Positions 45,035 to 55,343 of a DNA stretch of 64,000 nt are shown here, in pieces. Each line of letters starts with the position of its first letter. Positions within the stretch are counted from its first letter, which is position 1. Position numbers and translations under genes: made by a program. The stretch is from the NCBI GenBank assembly GCA_002900995.3, contig CM035311.1, forward strand, positions 1,240,001-1,304,000. Reading direction: 5' to 3'. The notes beneath the pieces were generated by a model. The model saw only the letters and a list, made by a program, of their open reading frames with translations. It made no database searches and was not told where the DNA came from. Origin of the DNA: Ganoderma boninense. Taxonomy: Eukaryota > Basidiomycota > Agaricomycetes > Polyporales > Polyporaceae.

Positions 45035-46089
45035 TCACGATAGCAGCGCGAAGATGGCCGCGGTGAGACCCAGCGCCGCCGTGCCGAAAACGACGTTCGC
45101 CTGCGCGCCGAGCGCACCGTTGCCAGTGCCGCTCGAGTTGGAACCCGCCGATTGCGTCGCGGCGGCCGAGCTCGAGGCTGTCACTATGACAGTGCTCCGC
45201 GCGCCGCTCGTCGTGCTCGAGCCACTGGCAGGGGGAGCGCTCGTGGCCGCGGACGCAGACGAGGCTGAGGACGAAACCGAGGATGAAGCGGAGGACGCGG
45301 CCGACGACGAAGCCGAGGCCGAGGCGCTGGCAGAGGAAGACGCAGACTCGGAGACGGAGCTGCTCGCACTCGCGCTCGCGCTCGCGGAAGTCGACGAGCT
45401 ACCGCCGGTGAGGTAGCTCGGCGAGGGCACGACCTTGGACTGGTCGACGAGCGCGCCGACGCCCCACGAGATCTTCTGGCCGTCGGGCTGCGTGTCGTTC
45501 GCGGGGGGCGTGACGGAGCCGTCGGACGCGGCGATGGTGAAGCGCGTCGTCCAGGTGAGGTTCTTGGGCGCGGCAGGCGTCGAGAACTGGTAGAAGTAGA
45601 TGGCGGAGTTGGGCTTGACCTACACACACGCCGGGGCGCGCGCGCGCGCGGGGACAGCTTAGCGCTTGGGGCCGCGAACGTCGGAGAATGTTTACGACTC
45701 ACATCAGGGCAAGGGTATGTGTAGCTCGTGTTCGTGGTGCTCGTGCCGTCGAGTTTCGCGATGGCTGTCGGCGCGCCGCGATGAAACACTGTGCTTGGCA
45801 TAAAAACGCACTGCTACTCACTGGTGACGGGGATCATGTTCCAGTTGTCTCCGGACATGAGCTGCACGTTCATTTCCTTCCACTGGCCGGACGGATCGGG
45901 CGTCCAGGCAAACTTGCAGTCTCCGCCCTCCTTGAACACATCGCTCGGACCCGGTGCGGTCGGAACAGCACCGGGGACAACAGCACCGGTCGTTGCGAAG
46001 GTGTTGATGTCCTTCGCCGGTGAGAGAGCGGCGTTGACGATTCCCTGGCCAGCGAGCGCATGGTTGAAGACAGCGTTAAATCCGCGCAT
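45035..46089 (-). CDS. GPI-anchored cell-surface protein, Kre9/KNH1-like domain, 304 aa
   Basis: Three exons: 46089-45822, 45764-45703, 45619-45035 (915 nt, in phase). The beta-sandwich part reads DVFKEGGDCKFAWTPDPSG, QLMSGDNWNMIPVT, TSYTYPCPD, then NSAIYFYQFSTPAAPKNLTW. It resembles the Ser/Thr-rich GPI-anchored (Kre9/KNH) family of basidiomycetes. The second half is almost pure Ser/Ala (about residues 197-265), a likely O-glycosylated stalk. The C-terminus has the GPI plan: small residues near SNSSGTGNGALG, then the hydrophobic tail VVFGTAALGLTAAIFALLS. The N-terminus (MRGFNAVFNHALAGQGIVNA) is not a convincing signal peptide, which is odd for a GPI protein; a different first exon is possible. 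Confidence 0.8.
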
Positions 46090-47236
46090 AGTGTTTGAAA
46101 AGGTGGGGGACGACGAGTGTTTTGATCAGGAAACTACTTTGGCTTAACTTCAGCGGTTTCCTCGAGGCGAAGATTGCTCGAAGACGAACCGAAATCGAAA
46201 TCAATGAGATTGCTGGACTTGTGCAAAGCACCACCGGAGAAGGAAAGGAGGAAGGCCAAACGAATGCGGTTCTAAGGTGCTGGTACGGACCGAAGTGAAG
46301 GGTAGGGGGGAATCTCGAGAAGGGTGACGCGAGGGCACGGATTTATACTCCGGATCCGCGACACGGCGCATTTTGGCCTTGTGCGTGTGATGAACCGCCT
46401 CTACCGCATGCGCAGGCGTGATTGGAGCTCGCCAACAACGCCATGTGTGCTTAGCAAACAGTGGAACAAGCCGCCCTTACGTAAGACAGAAACGGCACCC
46501 AAGATGGCAGTCCTCCCACCCTCCGGTGCGAAAAGGCCCCTTTTGCATGTAGGTCAAGCCCATGCCAGAGCATGTTGAAGACTTACGATAGAAAACATGG
46601 GCGGGGGGCTGTCCTCGAGGATTCCATGCAGACGATGAACGATCTGTTGGATTGATCGGATGCTCGACTTTGATGTCGCCTCCAACCCACGGCCGGAGGC
46701 GGTGGCGCACAGCCACCAGCGGTAGGCTCGTTGACCGATCGGTGGCTCGAAGCTCTCGGACCGACCTGGAAAATTGACCTTTGAAATATCGAACGCTGCA
46801 ACGTATAAATTCAAAATACCCTCGACCATAGAGCAGCGGGCGTTGTGTCGAGAACATGGAAGTCGATCCGAATGGTGATAGGGTGAACTTCCGGACTGCT
46901 ACTCGAACACACGAGAATGCTTGCTACCGGTAGCGCTTCCCTCGTGTTGGCTTCCACATGGAGCCGATTCTACTACACGGGCGAATGACGCGCCCACGAC
47001 GCGTTTGTATACATACATACGAGGCGAACGAGAGGATGGGTCGGGCAAGCTCGAACTATATATCCCCGTCTGCTCAAGTCGTGCAATAGTTCAATACATG
47101 ATGATTCGAACTCACTTGAGCTTCGACCAGCGGTCGTCATGTCTCGAGGAGAGACTGCATATCCCGCTGGCTATTGAAGTCGTACAGGCTCCATTGCGCA
47201 CCCAAGACGCATATAGTCGTACACATTGTGCCTGTA
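46090..47236. other. intergenic stretch of about 1.15 kb
   Basis: No supportable gene. A 91-codon minus-strand frame at 46554-46829 has no recognisable domain. The first few hundred bases are the promoter of the GPI-protein gene. Confidence 0.45.
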
Positions 47237-48081
47237 CTAGCAATCCTCTGCGCGGTGGATCTTAAGTGAACAATTAGACCGTGGAGGGAAACGAATAAAT
47301 GTGCGCTCACCTCTGCTGCAAGTCTCGTCCACTCTGTCAGCGAGCGGAGGTACTCATCCCGCGCCTCGTCGACCGCGACGTCTGGGTGCCACAGCACGAA
47401 GGACGAGAACGTCGAAATCGGCTGCAGGAGGCGTGTCGCACCCTCTTCCAAAGGCGCAGACCCATCCCCACCTTCGTGTTCGCGCTCATCCTCCACCTCA
47501 ACCACCTCCGGCTCCGGCGCGCGTTTCGACCGGCGCGTCGCCCTGCCCTTCGCCTTTGGTTTCCGCTCCTCTTCGCGAGGCTTGGCTTCGAACGCCGCGC
47601 TCTTCCTCTCAGCGAGGCCGGATGGTGACCGTAGGACGAGGCCAGCATAGCCTTCCGGGAGGTCGATCTCTACGCCGTGCATCGCGCGACCCCTGAATGA
47701 AGCCGCGAAGTGGGAAGAGTTAGCAGTCGGGGGCTTTGTGGTGTCATTGTGGCCGGCATCCGCATCTCTGTCGACGTCCATCAGCGTCGAGGTCGAGTCG
47801 AGAGTAGCAACAGAGGACGAAGAGGGGTTGGAGGACGAAGAAGCATCGACGAGAGTTGATTGTGAGTCTGTGGACTCTTGGGACTCGGAAAGAGGGAGCG
47901 GAGTGGGAGGAGGGCGATCATCGCGTCCGTATGTTGGTGCCGATGTGGGTCTGACGCGAAAATAAGTGTGGATGGGGGCAGGACCCGAGTATGCGACATG
48001 GAAGGGCATGAGATGCGGCGTGGACGACGACAAAGGTTGATCAGGCAAGGCCATTTTCACGGAGGGAGAGGCAACAGACAT
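47237..48081 (-). CDS. ribonuclease H2 subunit C-like protein, 264 aa
   Basis: Non-catalytic subunit of the heterotrimeric nuclear RNase H2, which removes ribonucleotides and RNA-DNA hybrids. Exon 1 (48081-47311) holds MPFHVAYSGPAPIHTYFRVR, a disordered Ser/Asp region, then FRGRAMHGVEIDLPEGYAGL and LVLRSPSG. A basic insert (KAKGRATRRSKRA) precedes PISTFSSFVLWHPDVAVDEA and RDEYLRSLTEWTRLAAE. A GTGAGC donor at 47310 and a TTAAG acceptor remove 50 nt; the last exon 47260-47237 encodes IHRAEDC, which continues the conserved end. The start is 48081 (MSVASPS) or the in-frame ATG 48054. Divergent from the F-box gene. Confidence 0.85.
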
Positions 48082-48347
48082 GGCGTCGTAGAAACGAGAT
48101 GGTCGCTCTGCCGAAAGTGAAGCTAGATAGAGTCAAGTAAAGCAAGAGCAGGTCGAGGACGACTTCGCTTGCCCGCCAGTGAGCTAACGCGTAACAGCCT
48201 GCCCTGAAGTTCCTGTTATCTAATGTTAAGTTATCTTGAAAAAGAAAAAAGAAAGATTTAGAATTACTCGGTTACCGCACAACAACCATGCCTGGCCCGG
48301 TATTACTTAAGTAGGTCTTCAAGTAACCAAAGATAATTAAAAAATAA

Positions 48348-48438
48348 TGACAACAGTGGGATTCGAACCCACGCCCTTTCGGACCAGATGCTTACATAAG
48401 CCTGATTCTGGCGCCTTAGACCGCTCGGCCATATTGCC
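48348..48438 (-). tRNA. tRNA-Leu (anticodon CAG), 11-nt intron
   Basis: Type II tRNA with a long variable arm. Acceptor GGCAATA pairs with TGTTGTC; discriminator A (48348). The anticodon stem is CCAGA/TCTGG with CAG at 48404-48402, reading CUG. The 18-nt loop region fits a 7-nt loop plus an 11-nt intron (CTTATGTAAGC) one base 3' of the anticodon. The T arm is GTGGG-TTCGAAT-CCCAC. A T6 run at 48344-48339 is a good Pol III terminator. Confidence 0.95.
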
Positions 48439-48574
48439 ATGACATTCCCCGAAGCATCCGAAGTCATACGTTTGTTGTTTTGCCTGAAAGATCCTCGAGG
48501 CTGAATGTTCTCTCGGAGGGTACAAATTCATACCATAACCTCGCGACCCCGTTCAGGCAATCCACTTTTGAACC

Positions 48575-50468
48575 ATGGCACCAGCTTTTCAGGTGCAAGA
48601 CCTTCCTGCCGATATTTTGTTCCACATCCTCACATTCTTGGACATTCACGACATCGTCTACCTAAGAGAGGTTCGTGAAACCCCAGTATCTCGTTTTGAG
48701 CTGTTGAACTGACAACTCCTTGTAGACTTGCAAGACTTTCGAATACCTCACTCGCAATCGCAGCGTCTGGCACGATGTTTTATCTACGCGCTTCCTGCAG
48801 AAGGGTCTTCCTATCCCCGGTATCAAGGATCACACCATCTCCTCCCTTTCCGCCACCGACCTCGAGCACGTCACGATCAGAGCCAGCCGGTACTGGTCCA
48901 ACTGGATATCTCCTCAACCCCGATGTTACTCCTCCCTCGAAATCCGGCCAACAGCGAGACCTTGGACATCCATCCCGAGCCACCGCAATCTTGCGGCCGA
49001 GTTTCTTCCATGGATGCAGGGTCGTTATCTCCTCACATTGACTCTATACACAACCTCGTCCGATCGCGAAAGCCGCAGATTCTCATTCCAATGTTGGGAC
49101 CTCGCTCAAACTCAGGCCCAAGGAGAGCCGACCGCGATCGCCGAGTTGCTTGTCTCAGGTTTACTAAGCTACGCAGTGAACACCTCACCCGACAGCCCCA
49201 ATGTCCTCGCGATCACTTTACGTGGTGGGAACCACACGTTAGTACCTCTCGTTAATGAGTTGTTGTGTTTATCCTCACAATGTTGGCTGTAGATATACGG
49301 CCACGACATACACTATCGACTTCACAACCCCGGACACTGAACCATGGTTCCGGCGTACTGGCCAGTTTCCGAGCACCCGCCGGATACTTGGTCTCAAAGG
49401 CTCTCGTTTGGTATCTACTGACGAGACTAACGTCGTTCGCGTGGCCGACCTCGAATCCGGGACTTGGATGTGCGCCCTCAAAGTCCCCCTTATACATGCT
49501 GATCCAACTTTGCATCTCCCGGTATGTGTCTTATATTTCCTTTATATCATATCTCGTACGAGAGGAACTAATATTGTATGGCGCGTATGCAGGAACAGCA
49601 ATGTTTCGGATACCATATTTTCAACGGTTTCATCGTAACGTTCTGCAAGCAGTGGGTATACTTGTACCACATCCCGGACACTCTCCCTTCCTCGCCGTTG
49701 CACACGGACGATCACACCCTCGCAGCTATACCTTCCCCGCTCGAACCGATCGCGGAATACAAATGGCGTTGGCGCATCGACAGTATCACCGTCAACCCCC
49801 GCCGCCGCTCAGCCCGCCCATCCTCACACTCCGGTCCCACCCCACCCCCGATCGACCTCCTCATCCGCTTCGACACCTGGTTCCCCTGGCCCGTCAACAT
49901 CCTACACCACTACATCCTCCCGCCCAACCCAGCCTTCTCCCGCTCAACCTTCTTCCCCACCGCTCGCTCCACCTTCCCGTACCTCCGCTCGCCCGCGCCC
50001 GCGGACGGGCCGCTCATGGCGCACGCGATCCCGTCGCCGCTGCGCCTCTTCACGCCGTCTGACATGGTGCTGGGGGCGTACGGAACCGCGCTGTGGCTGG
50101 ACGCGTCGACGGACGCGGCGATGCCCTCGCAGGCGGGCGACCGCGGGCAGCGCATCGCGACCAAGTTCCTCGCCCCCGCCCCCGCCGCGGTGCTGCAGGC
50201 GGGGGAGGGCCCACAGGACGACCAGGTGAGCCCGGGGATGACGGTCGACGCGGCGCTGACGGACGCGCTGGGCGCGATGGCGCTGGACGAGCAGAGCGAG
50301 GCGCGGGTAAGGGAGGGGGAGCGCGGCGTGAGCGTGCTGCATTCGCAGGAGACGCACGAGCTGTGGAATAGGGTCGCAGTGAACGAGGAGGAGGGGCAGG
50401 TCGCGGTTGGGTATACGGACGGGCGGGTTTCGGTGTATGTGTATGCGCCGCCTGTGATGGGGAAGTAG
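48575..50468 (+). CDS. F-box protein, 570 aa
   Basis: Predicted substrate receptor of an SCF ubiquitin ligase. Four exons: 48575-48670, 48726-49237, 49293-49521, 49593-50468 (1713 nt, in phase). The F-box is at the extreme N-terminus, split by intron 1: LPADILFHILTFLDIHDIVY, then TCKTFEYLTRNRSVWHDVL. The rest contains beta-rich segments with Trp (YLLTLTLYTTS, VVRVADLESGTWMCALKVPL, VAVGYTDGRVSVYVYAPPV) that suggest a propeller-like substrate module, though I cannot count blades. The region around residues 430-515 is low-complexity Ala/Gly/Pro and acidic. The substrate is unknown. Divergent from RNASEH2C with tRNA-Leu between. Confidence 0.88.
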
Positions 50469-50704
50469 ATTTTTAGAAGTTGTACGGTGTAGGCTCGCTG
50501 TCTGCAATCGACGACTGTAACTTGAGATAGAAATGGAATGTACCTCCAGCCGCAGAGTCCATGGGATCGGGTTCTATCGATACCCGTGCCATCTCTGAAC
50601 AAATGAAACGAATGGTTTCCTGTCTAAATCACTACGGACGGGATCACGCGATCGTTCCCAAGTCTGTCAGCTGAAGGAAGAATGACGAAGAAAACAGGAA
50701 AAAT

Positions 50705-50764
50705 AAATATTGAGACCCGTAGGTCTACCACTCCGGGAAAGCGTGTCATCCTTGTGCAGGGGCC

Positions 50765-50795
<31 letters not shown>

Positions 50796-50819
50796 TTCGT
50801 ATGTCACCCCGAAGGGGAC
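50705..50819 (-). ncRNA. U6 spliceosomal snRNA
   Basis: On the minus strand the sequence begins with a 5' stem-loop GTCCCC-TTCG-GGGT, then the invariant block AAATTGGAACGATACAGAGA (the ACAGAGA box at 50781-50775), AGATTAGCATGGCCCCTGC with the AGC triad, and AAGGATGACACGC. These are the catalytic core and internal stem-loop regions of U6. The 3' part contains a short hairpin GACC-TACG-GGTC, then CAATATTTATTTTT, a Pol III-type T-rich end. The 3' end is set at the T run. No intron interrupts this copy, unlike the U6 genes of some basidiomycete yeasts. An apparent 109-codon frame across it is a shadow. Confidence 0.95.
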
Positions 50820-51141
50820 ATTGTCAGGATGTGGGGCAGCTGGTACCGAGGCGGGGTTTTGCATTTTGCTCAACTCGCGGGTGGCTCGCTTGTTGTAAGC
50901 GAACACAAGAGCAAACGTGGCGATCATTGGAATCAAGCGCCACCGCATGGTTTGGTTGAAAGGCATGGTACATTCAAGAGCGGAATACACAGACAATACA
51001 CATGAAGATTAGTACATAGGGATACAATACAACACGTCCAGGACAACACTAATCACAGCATAACACGAGATTGCGGACAGCAAGCAAAAACATTACGATA
51101 TGCACATGCGCAACAGTTGCGCGCACCTTCAACTTGTACGC
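50820..51141. other. intergenic, U6 5' flank
   Basis: About 320 bases upstream of U6 and downstream of the zinc-finger gene. It must hold the external Pol III promoter elements of U6; no clear TATA box at the usual distance stood out. Confidence 0.4.
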
Positions 51142-52456
51142 CTAATTCAACGACACTTGCGGCACTAGGAATCGTCGGGCTTTGTCCCCATTCTCCTTGT
51201 GATACCACCCGTTGGGATTCCCAACGCAGCGTCTTCCATATCTCACCCCCCGCAGATGGTGCATGTAAGTGTCCTTGCGCTTGAACGTGTGCCCGCAGCC
51301 GCCGATCGTCATGATTTTACCTGCACCGGTATCATGTTCCATGGGGCCAATCGCGACCGCATCCGCACTGATCTCGTATTTTGCCGCATCCTCAATGGGC
51401 ACGCCACAGCAGACCCATGGCTTTGCATTGAGGTGGATGCTTGTGTTGTGACGCGGCAGGTCTTGGAGGCGCGATACCGTCCCGGAACACAGCGAGCATG
51501 CGTATCTAGTCGCATATGGACTCTTGACCTTCTTCCTTGGGGAGGACGTGCGCCGCGTGCCACGCTTAGTGCCTGCGCCCCCCGAAGCGACACCGGTGCC
51601 ATTGAATTGGCCGTCGGTGGCATTCGGGGTGGAGTTATTGTCTGGCGCAGTGGCGTTGGCAAGAGTCGACGTCACCGAGGGCTCTGTTTGGGATGCCGTG
51701 CCACCAACGCGAGCAGGCATGGGTTGGTAAAGCTCAAGCCGGAGACCAGCATCGTTGCTGTCGTGGGCGAAGTTGGGCATGGGGAAGCTGAATGACGACG
51801 ACAGACGCGGGTGGGGGCTCCCAGGGTGACGCGTCGCGTGCGTATCATCCGTGACATCACGCGTTCGTGCGTCTGCCACCACTGTGGCGGACGACGAGAC
51901 GGTGGCGGACAGAGCCCAGGAGACGTGTGCAGGGCGAGAGATGCCTGAATCTCCACCAGGTTGTTGCACAGATGAGGTGGGAGGTGTGGGGTAGGGATGA
52001 AGGTCCTGGGTTCCGAGGACAGGCGTGGAATACAAGCTTACGGGTGTACCCGCGAGCGTGTATGCGGGTGAGCCGAAGCCAACCTCCCTTGTCGACCAGA
52101 CCGGGGACGACAAGGAGCATAGCTCTGGTTGTGATGGGAGTTGTTCGACGTAGTGGTATGAAGTGTCTGACGTTTGAGATGAAGGGAAGCTATTACAACT
52201 ACCGTCAAGCTATGCGCATTCAAAGGGGTCAGAATTCATACCTGCCGCCAGAACCTTCAGAGAGTCCCTTGTTCTCGCCATTCGATAGATGCTTAAGCCA
52301 GTCCAGTACCCCTTGCTCGCTCTGTGCGGGGTTGTCGAGATCGGGAGGGAACACGCCGACGGGACTTGGGAACTGGGCTTGGGCTCGCGGACTAGATGTC
52401 GGTGGCGAGCCTCGACCGTCAAGCGAATTGTCCTGGAGCATAGCAGTGAACGACAT
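51142..52456 (-). CDS. C2H2-type zinc-finger protein, putative transcription factor, 420 aa
   Basis: Two exons, 52456-52242 and 52189-51142, joined by a GTATGA donor and an AATAG acceptor (52-nt intron, in phase). N-terminus MSFTAMLQDNSLDGRG, then FPSPVGVFPPDLDNPAQSEQ and VLDWLKHLSNG; the middle is disordered Ser/Thr/Pro-rich. A basic patch TKRGTRRTSSPRKKVKSP is a likely nuclear signal. The zinc region is YACSLCSGTVSRLQDLPRHN followed by His, then KPWVCCGVPI and GGCGHTFKRKDTYMHHL, giving two Cys/His fingers with an unusual insertion between them (DAVAIGPMEHDTGAGK). The frame from 52113 begins with TTG, which is why the spliced ATG at 52456 is preferred. DNA binding is inferred. Confidence 0.8.
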
Positions 52457-55343
52457 TGGTGTGCAGAGGAATCGTCGGTGAAGTTTCGCGAATGTAAAGC
52501 AGCGTCAAGGAGGGGAGTGTTGAGTAGCAGAGGGAAGAGTGTCGCTGCACCCTCAACTTTAAACCGTCCGGGCCACCCTCCGCCTGCCTCCGAATGCTGT
52601 TCCTTGTTCCCGGAGCTGTATCGCATAGCAGGAGCAGGTTTCTACTCCGACGCAGCCGAGTATGTGTATAAGAACACGTTTCCATGCCGGCAGGTCCCGC
52701 CACATCAGGAAAGGCATGTACTCACTTTTATTGTGGAGAACACGCGTCGTCGGGCCTGTGCGGACAGTCGCAGCCTGCAGCACGCCGTACAAGCTTCAAC
52801 CCACAAACGAGTCAGCACTCGCTAGCATTAAGGAAGGGCAGTGAAGGCGGACGTACACTTTCCTTCCGAAGGTTGCTGCAGCCCACTGCAGGGGAGGAAG
52901 ACGTGCCCTGTTCGAAATAAAGCGCCCCATATTGGGCAAGAATACCTAGGAGCGATCCCAGGTAGGCTATATGACTAGACTTCGCAAGGATAGCGGGACA
53001 CAGCCCACTCAAGCTTTGCAAATGCCAGTGGGCCTAAGACGTCTATGGATCTGAGCCACGCCGCCTCGATGGGAACTCTGGACGCTGTGTGCCAGGCGTT
53101 GGCCACGAAGAGTACACAGCACAATCACAACGATCATAATTCAACTACCGAACATTGGCGGGCGTTGAAACATCGCCACACTTTGACAAGGATGACGTTG
53201 AGAGAATGAGCTACGAGAAGGGATAAGGGGCCATTAAGAGGCGTCGGAGGCCGGGGGGTCGTCGGAGCTGCGGCAGGCCGAGGGAGGAGGCCAGAAGGTT
53301 CTTCGCAATTAGCTAACAGTCATTGGATCGTAGTGGAGCCTCGGTTCATCCGCCGACCTAATCCAGGGCTGTCCAACGCGTACCTGCAATTCCTGTAGTC
53401 CGACTGACATCCTAGAAGCCGATGCTCTCCCGGGACCCGGGGCAGCATCGTATCTCCTCGTATCTCCTCCGAGCCTGTATCGCCGCGGTCTAGGGATAAG
53501 GTCCGAAGTCGTTTTCAAGGCGTGGTATATGATGGGAGGAAACCACAAGGTGGTCGGGTACGATCAAGGTCGGAGGTTGGGTAACGCTCGCTGAAACGGC
53601 TGTAGTAGTGAACGCGCGCGTCTTGGGTTCGGGGCGGGACCTAACCATGTTCACTGGATATGTGTAAGGCCTTAGCATAGTCAGGAATGCGCAGTTGTCC
53701 ATAGGAACGAGGGACATGAGGCCGTGGAAATAGCCAAAGGCGCAAAGTGTCGTTGTCAGCGTTTCGCCTATGGCTTGGTCAGTCTCGGGGCCGAAAGCCT
53801 GTCCAATACGTGGAACCTTGGAACGCTCCGAAAAAGCAGCCGTAGGCCCTATCCTGTCGTGAACAAAGTTCTGTCCTGCGGAGAATCAGGTACACCGGAT
53901 GACTCGAGAGAGAGAAAGGGTCCTAATAGACAGGTCACAGGCTTCCATGCTATTGAATGCACTGGTCAGGCAATGTGGTGTTCGGAGAGCGGCCAATATT
54001 GTGGTGCGTTCCAGCCTTGATCTTCCGGACCGGTAGTCTGTGCCCTAACGAAACTCAAACCACAAGCCGCGGGGAACAGTCGTCTCGGGCGTCGCTATTC
54101 CACCACAAGGATATCTTGAAATGTTGCGGCCATTCATGCAACGCGCAGCACCCTTTGCATGCGTTGTAACTTGCCAGTCGCAATGCGATAGCAGCTGTGG
54201 AGAGTGCGTCAGTACACGCCCCCAAGGTCTGGAAAGTTCGTCAAGATTCCGCGGATGCGAAGTATGTCATATAAGGAATGTTCCGATACCAGGTCCTCGT
54301 CACCGGCGTTCGAACTTAGCAGGCGCGAAGATCGATGAGACTAGGGTTGTGAGTAAAGCTGTATCCGATGGAGGAACCCAGTACACAGAGAACGAAGCGA
54401 GAGACGGGAGCAGAGCGCAAAGAAGAAAGCGAAGAGACGCGAGAACGATGAGAGGATCAGAGTATGGCACAAACGAGTAAAGCGCAGGCAGACCGAGAAG
54501 AGCAGGAATCAATCCACTGACATGCCTTTGACGTGTCCACCACCCACAGCATATTGGATACCTGAAGGGCGAGGACCACGATACACCGACTTGAGTACAG
54601 GTATAGCAAAACAGCTGATCACGATGAGAAGAAGACGCCCACATATGTGCAATGCAGCCAAGCTCTCGGCCACCTGCATTCTCATTGTTCACAGTGTGCC
54701 TTTCATATACTAGCATTGTTGAAGGTCCGTGAGCGGCTCATAGAGCATTAGAAAAATTCGCATTCATGATGTTAAATTGAGGAATGAACTCACTTTACAG
54801 CGAGGCTGGACAAGACGAACTCGAGGTGTCTCGAGCTTCTTCCAGGCAATTGGGAGAGTCGCGCACCACGTTGAACAGCCGCTCCGGGTTATGAAATTGT
54901 CATAGAGGTCTTAATAAAAGTACCATCTCGTTGTAAAAGATCCGAGGAGCCTAAACTCGTCATGCATCGTCCTTTCAATGGCTCGAGAGATTCGTGGAAA
55001 TCGCGAGGGGTCGACGGAGACAAGCTGTCGTCAAAGTTCAGAAGGGGAAGTCGAAGCCTTGCAATATCATGGGAGCCGTGTTGCACAACCTATCATAGAG
55101 CAACATGAAGCCAACAGCGAGACGGGGCATGACGATCCTTGACAAAGGTTGCGGACAGTGTCAAGTCGTGGCACTCCCGGCGTTTGCCAAAAACGGCGAG
55201 CGTCAAAGCTATTGCCTTCCGATCCTAACACGGACAAACACATCCACGCCACCCGGACGTAGAGTCTAGACCACTGGCAGGTGGCATACGCATCCATGAG
55301 TACCGCGAAATTATACAGGTATCTACAATAAATCTGGAGCACA
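52457..55343. other. gene-poor stretch of about 2.9 kb
   Basis: No supportable gene. The frames are short, unconserved and lack coherent splice chains. A minus-strand frame at 54300-54716 has a hydrophobic run (LIPALLGLPALYSFV and following) that might be a relic of a membrane-protein gene, but nothing assignable. Confidence 0.45.

Noticed and set aside
46554..46829. 91-codon minus-strand frame with FDISKVNFPGRSESFEPP
   Set aside because: Reads somewhat like protein, but there is no recognisable family, no splice partner and no conserved block.
48337..48531. 64-codon minus-strand frame containing MAERSKAPESG
   Set aside because: This is the well-known artefact of translating a tRNA-Leu gene; the tRNA explains it.
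50667..50996. 109-codon minus-strand frame
   Set aside because: It overlaps the U6 snRNA completely in its conserved part; no independent protein evidence.
52457..55343. Possible transposon relic in the gene-poor stretch
   Set aside because: I found no terminal repeats, reverse transcriptase or transposase motif, so I do not annotate one.
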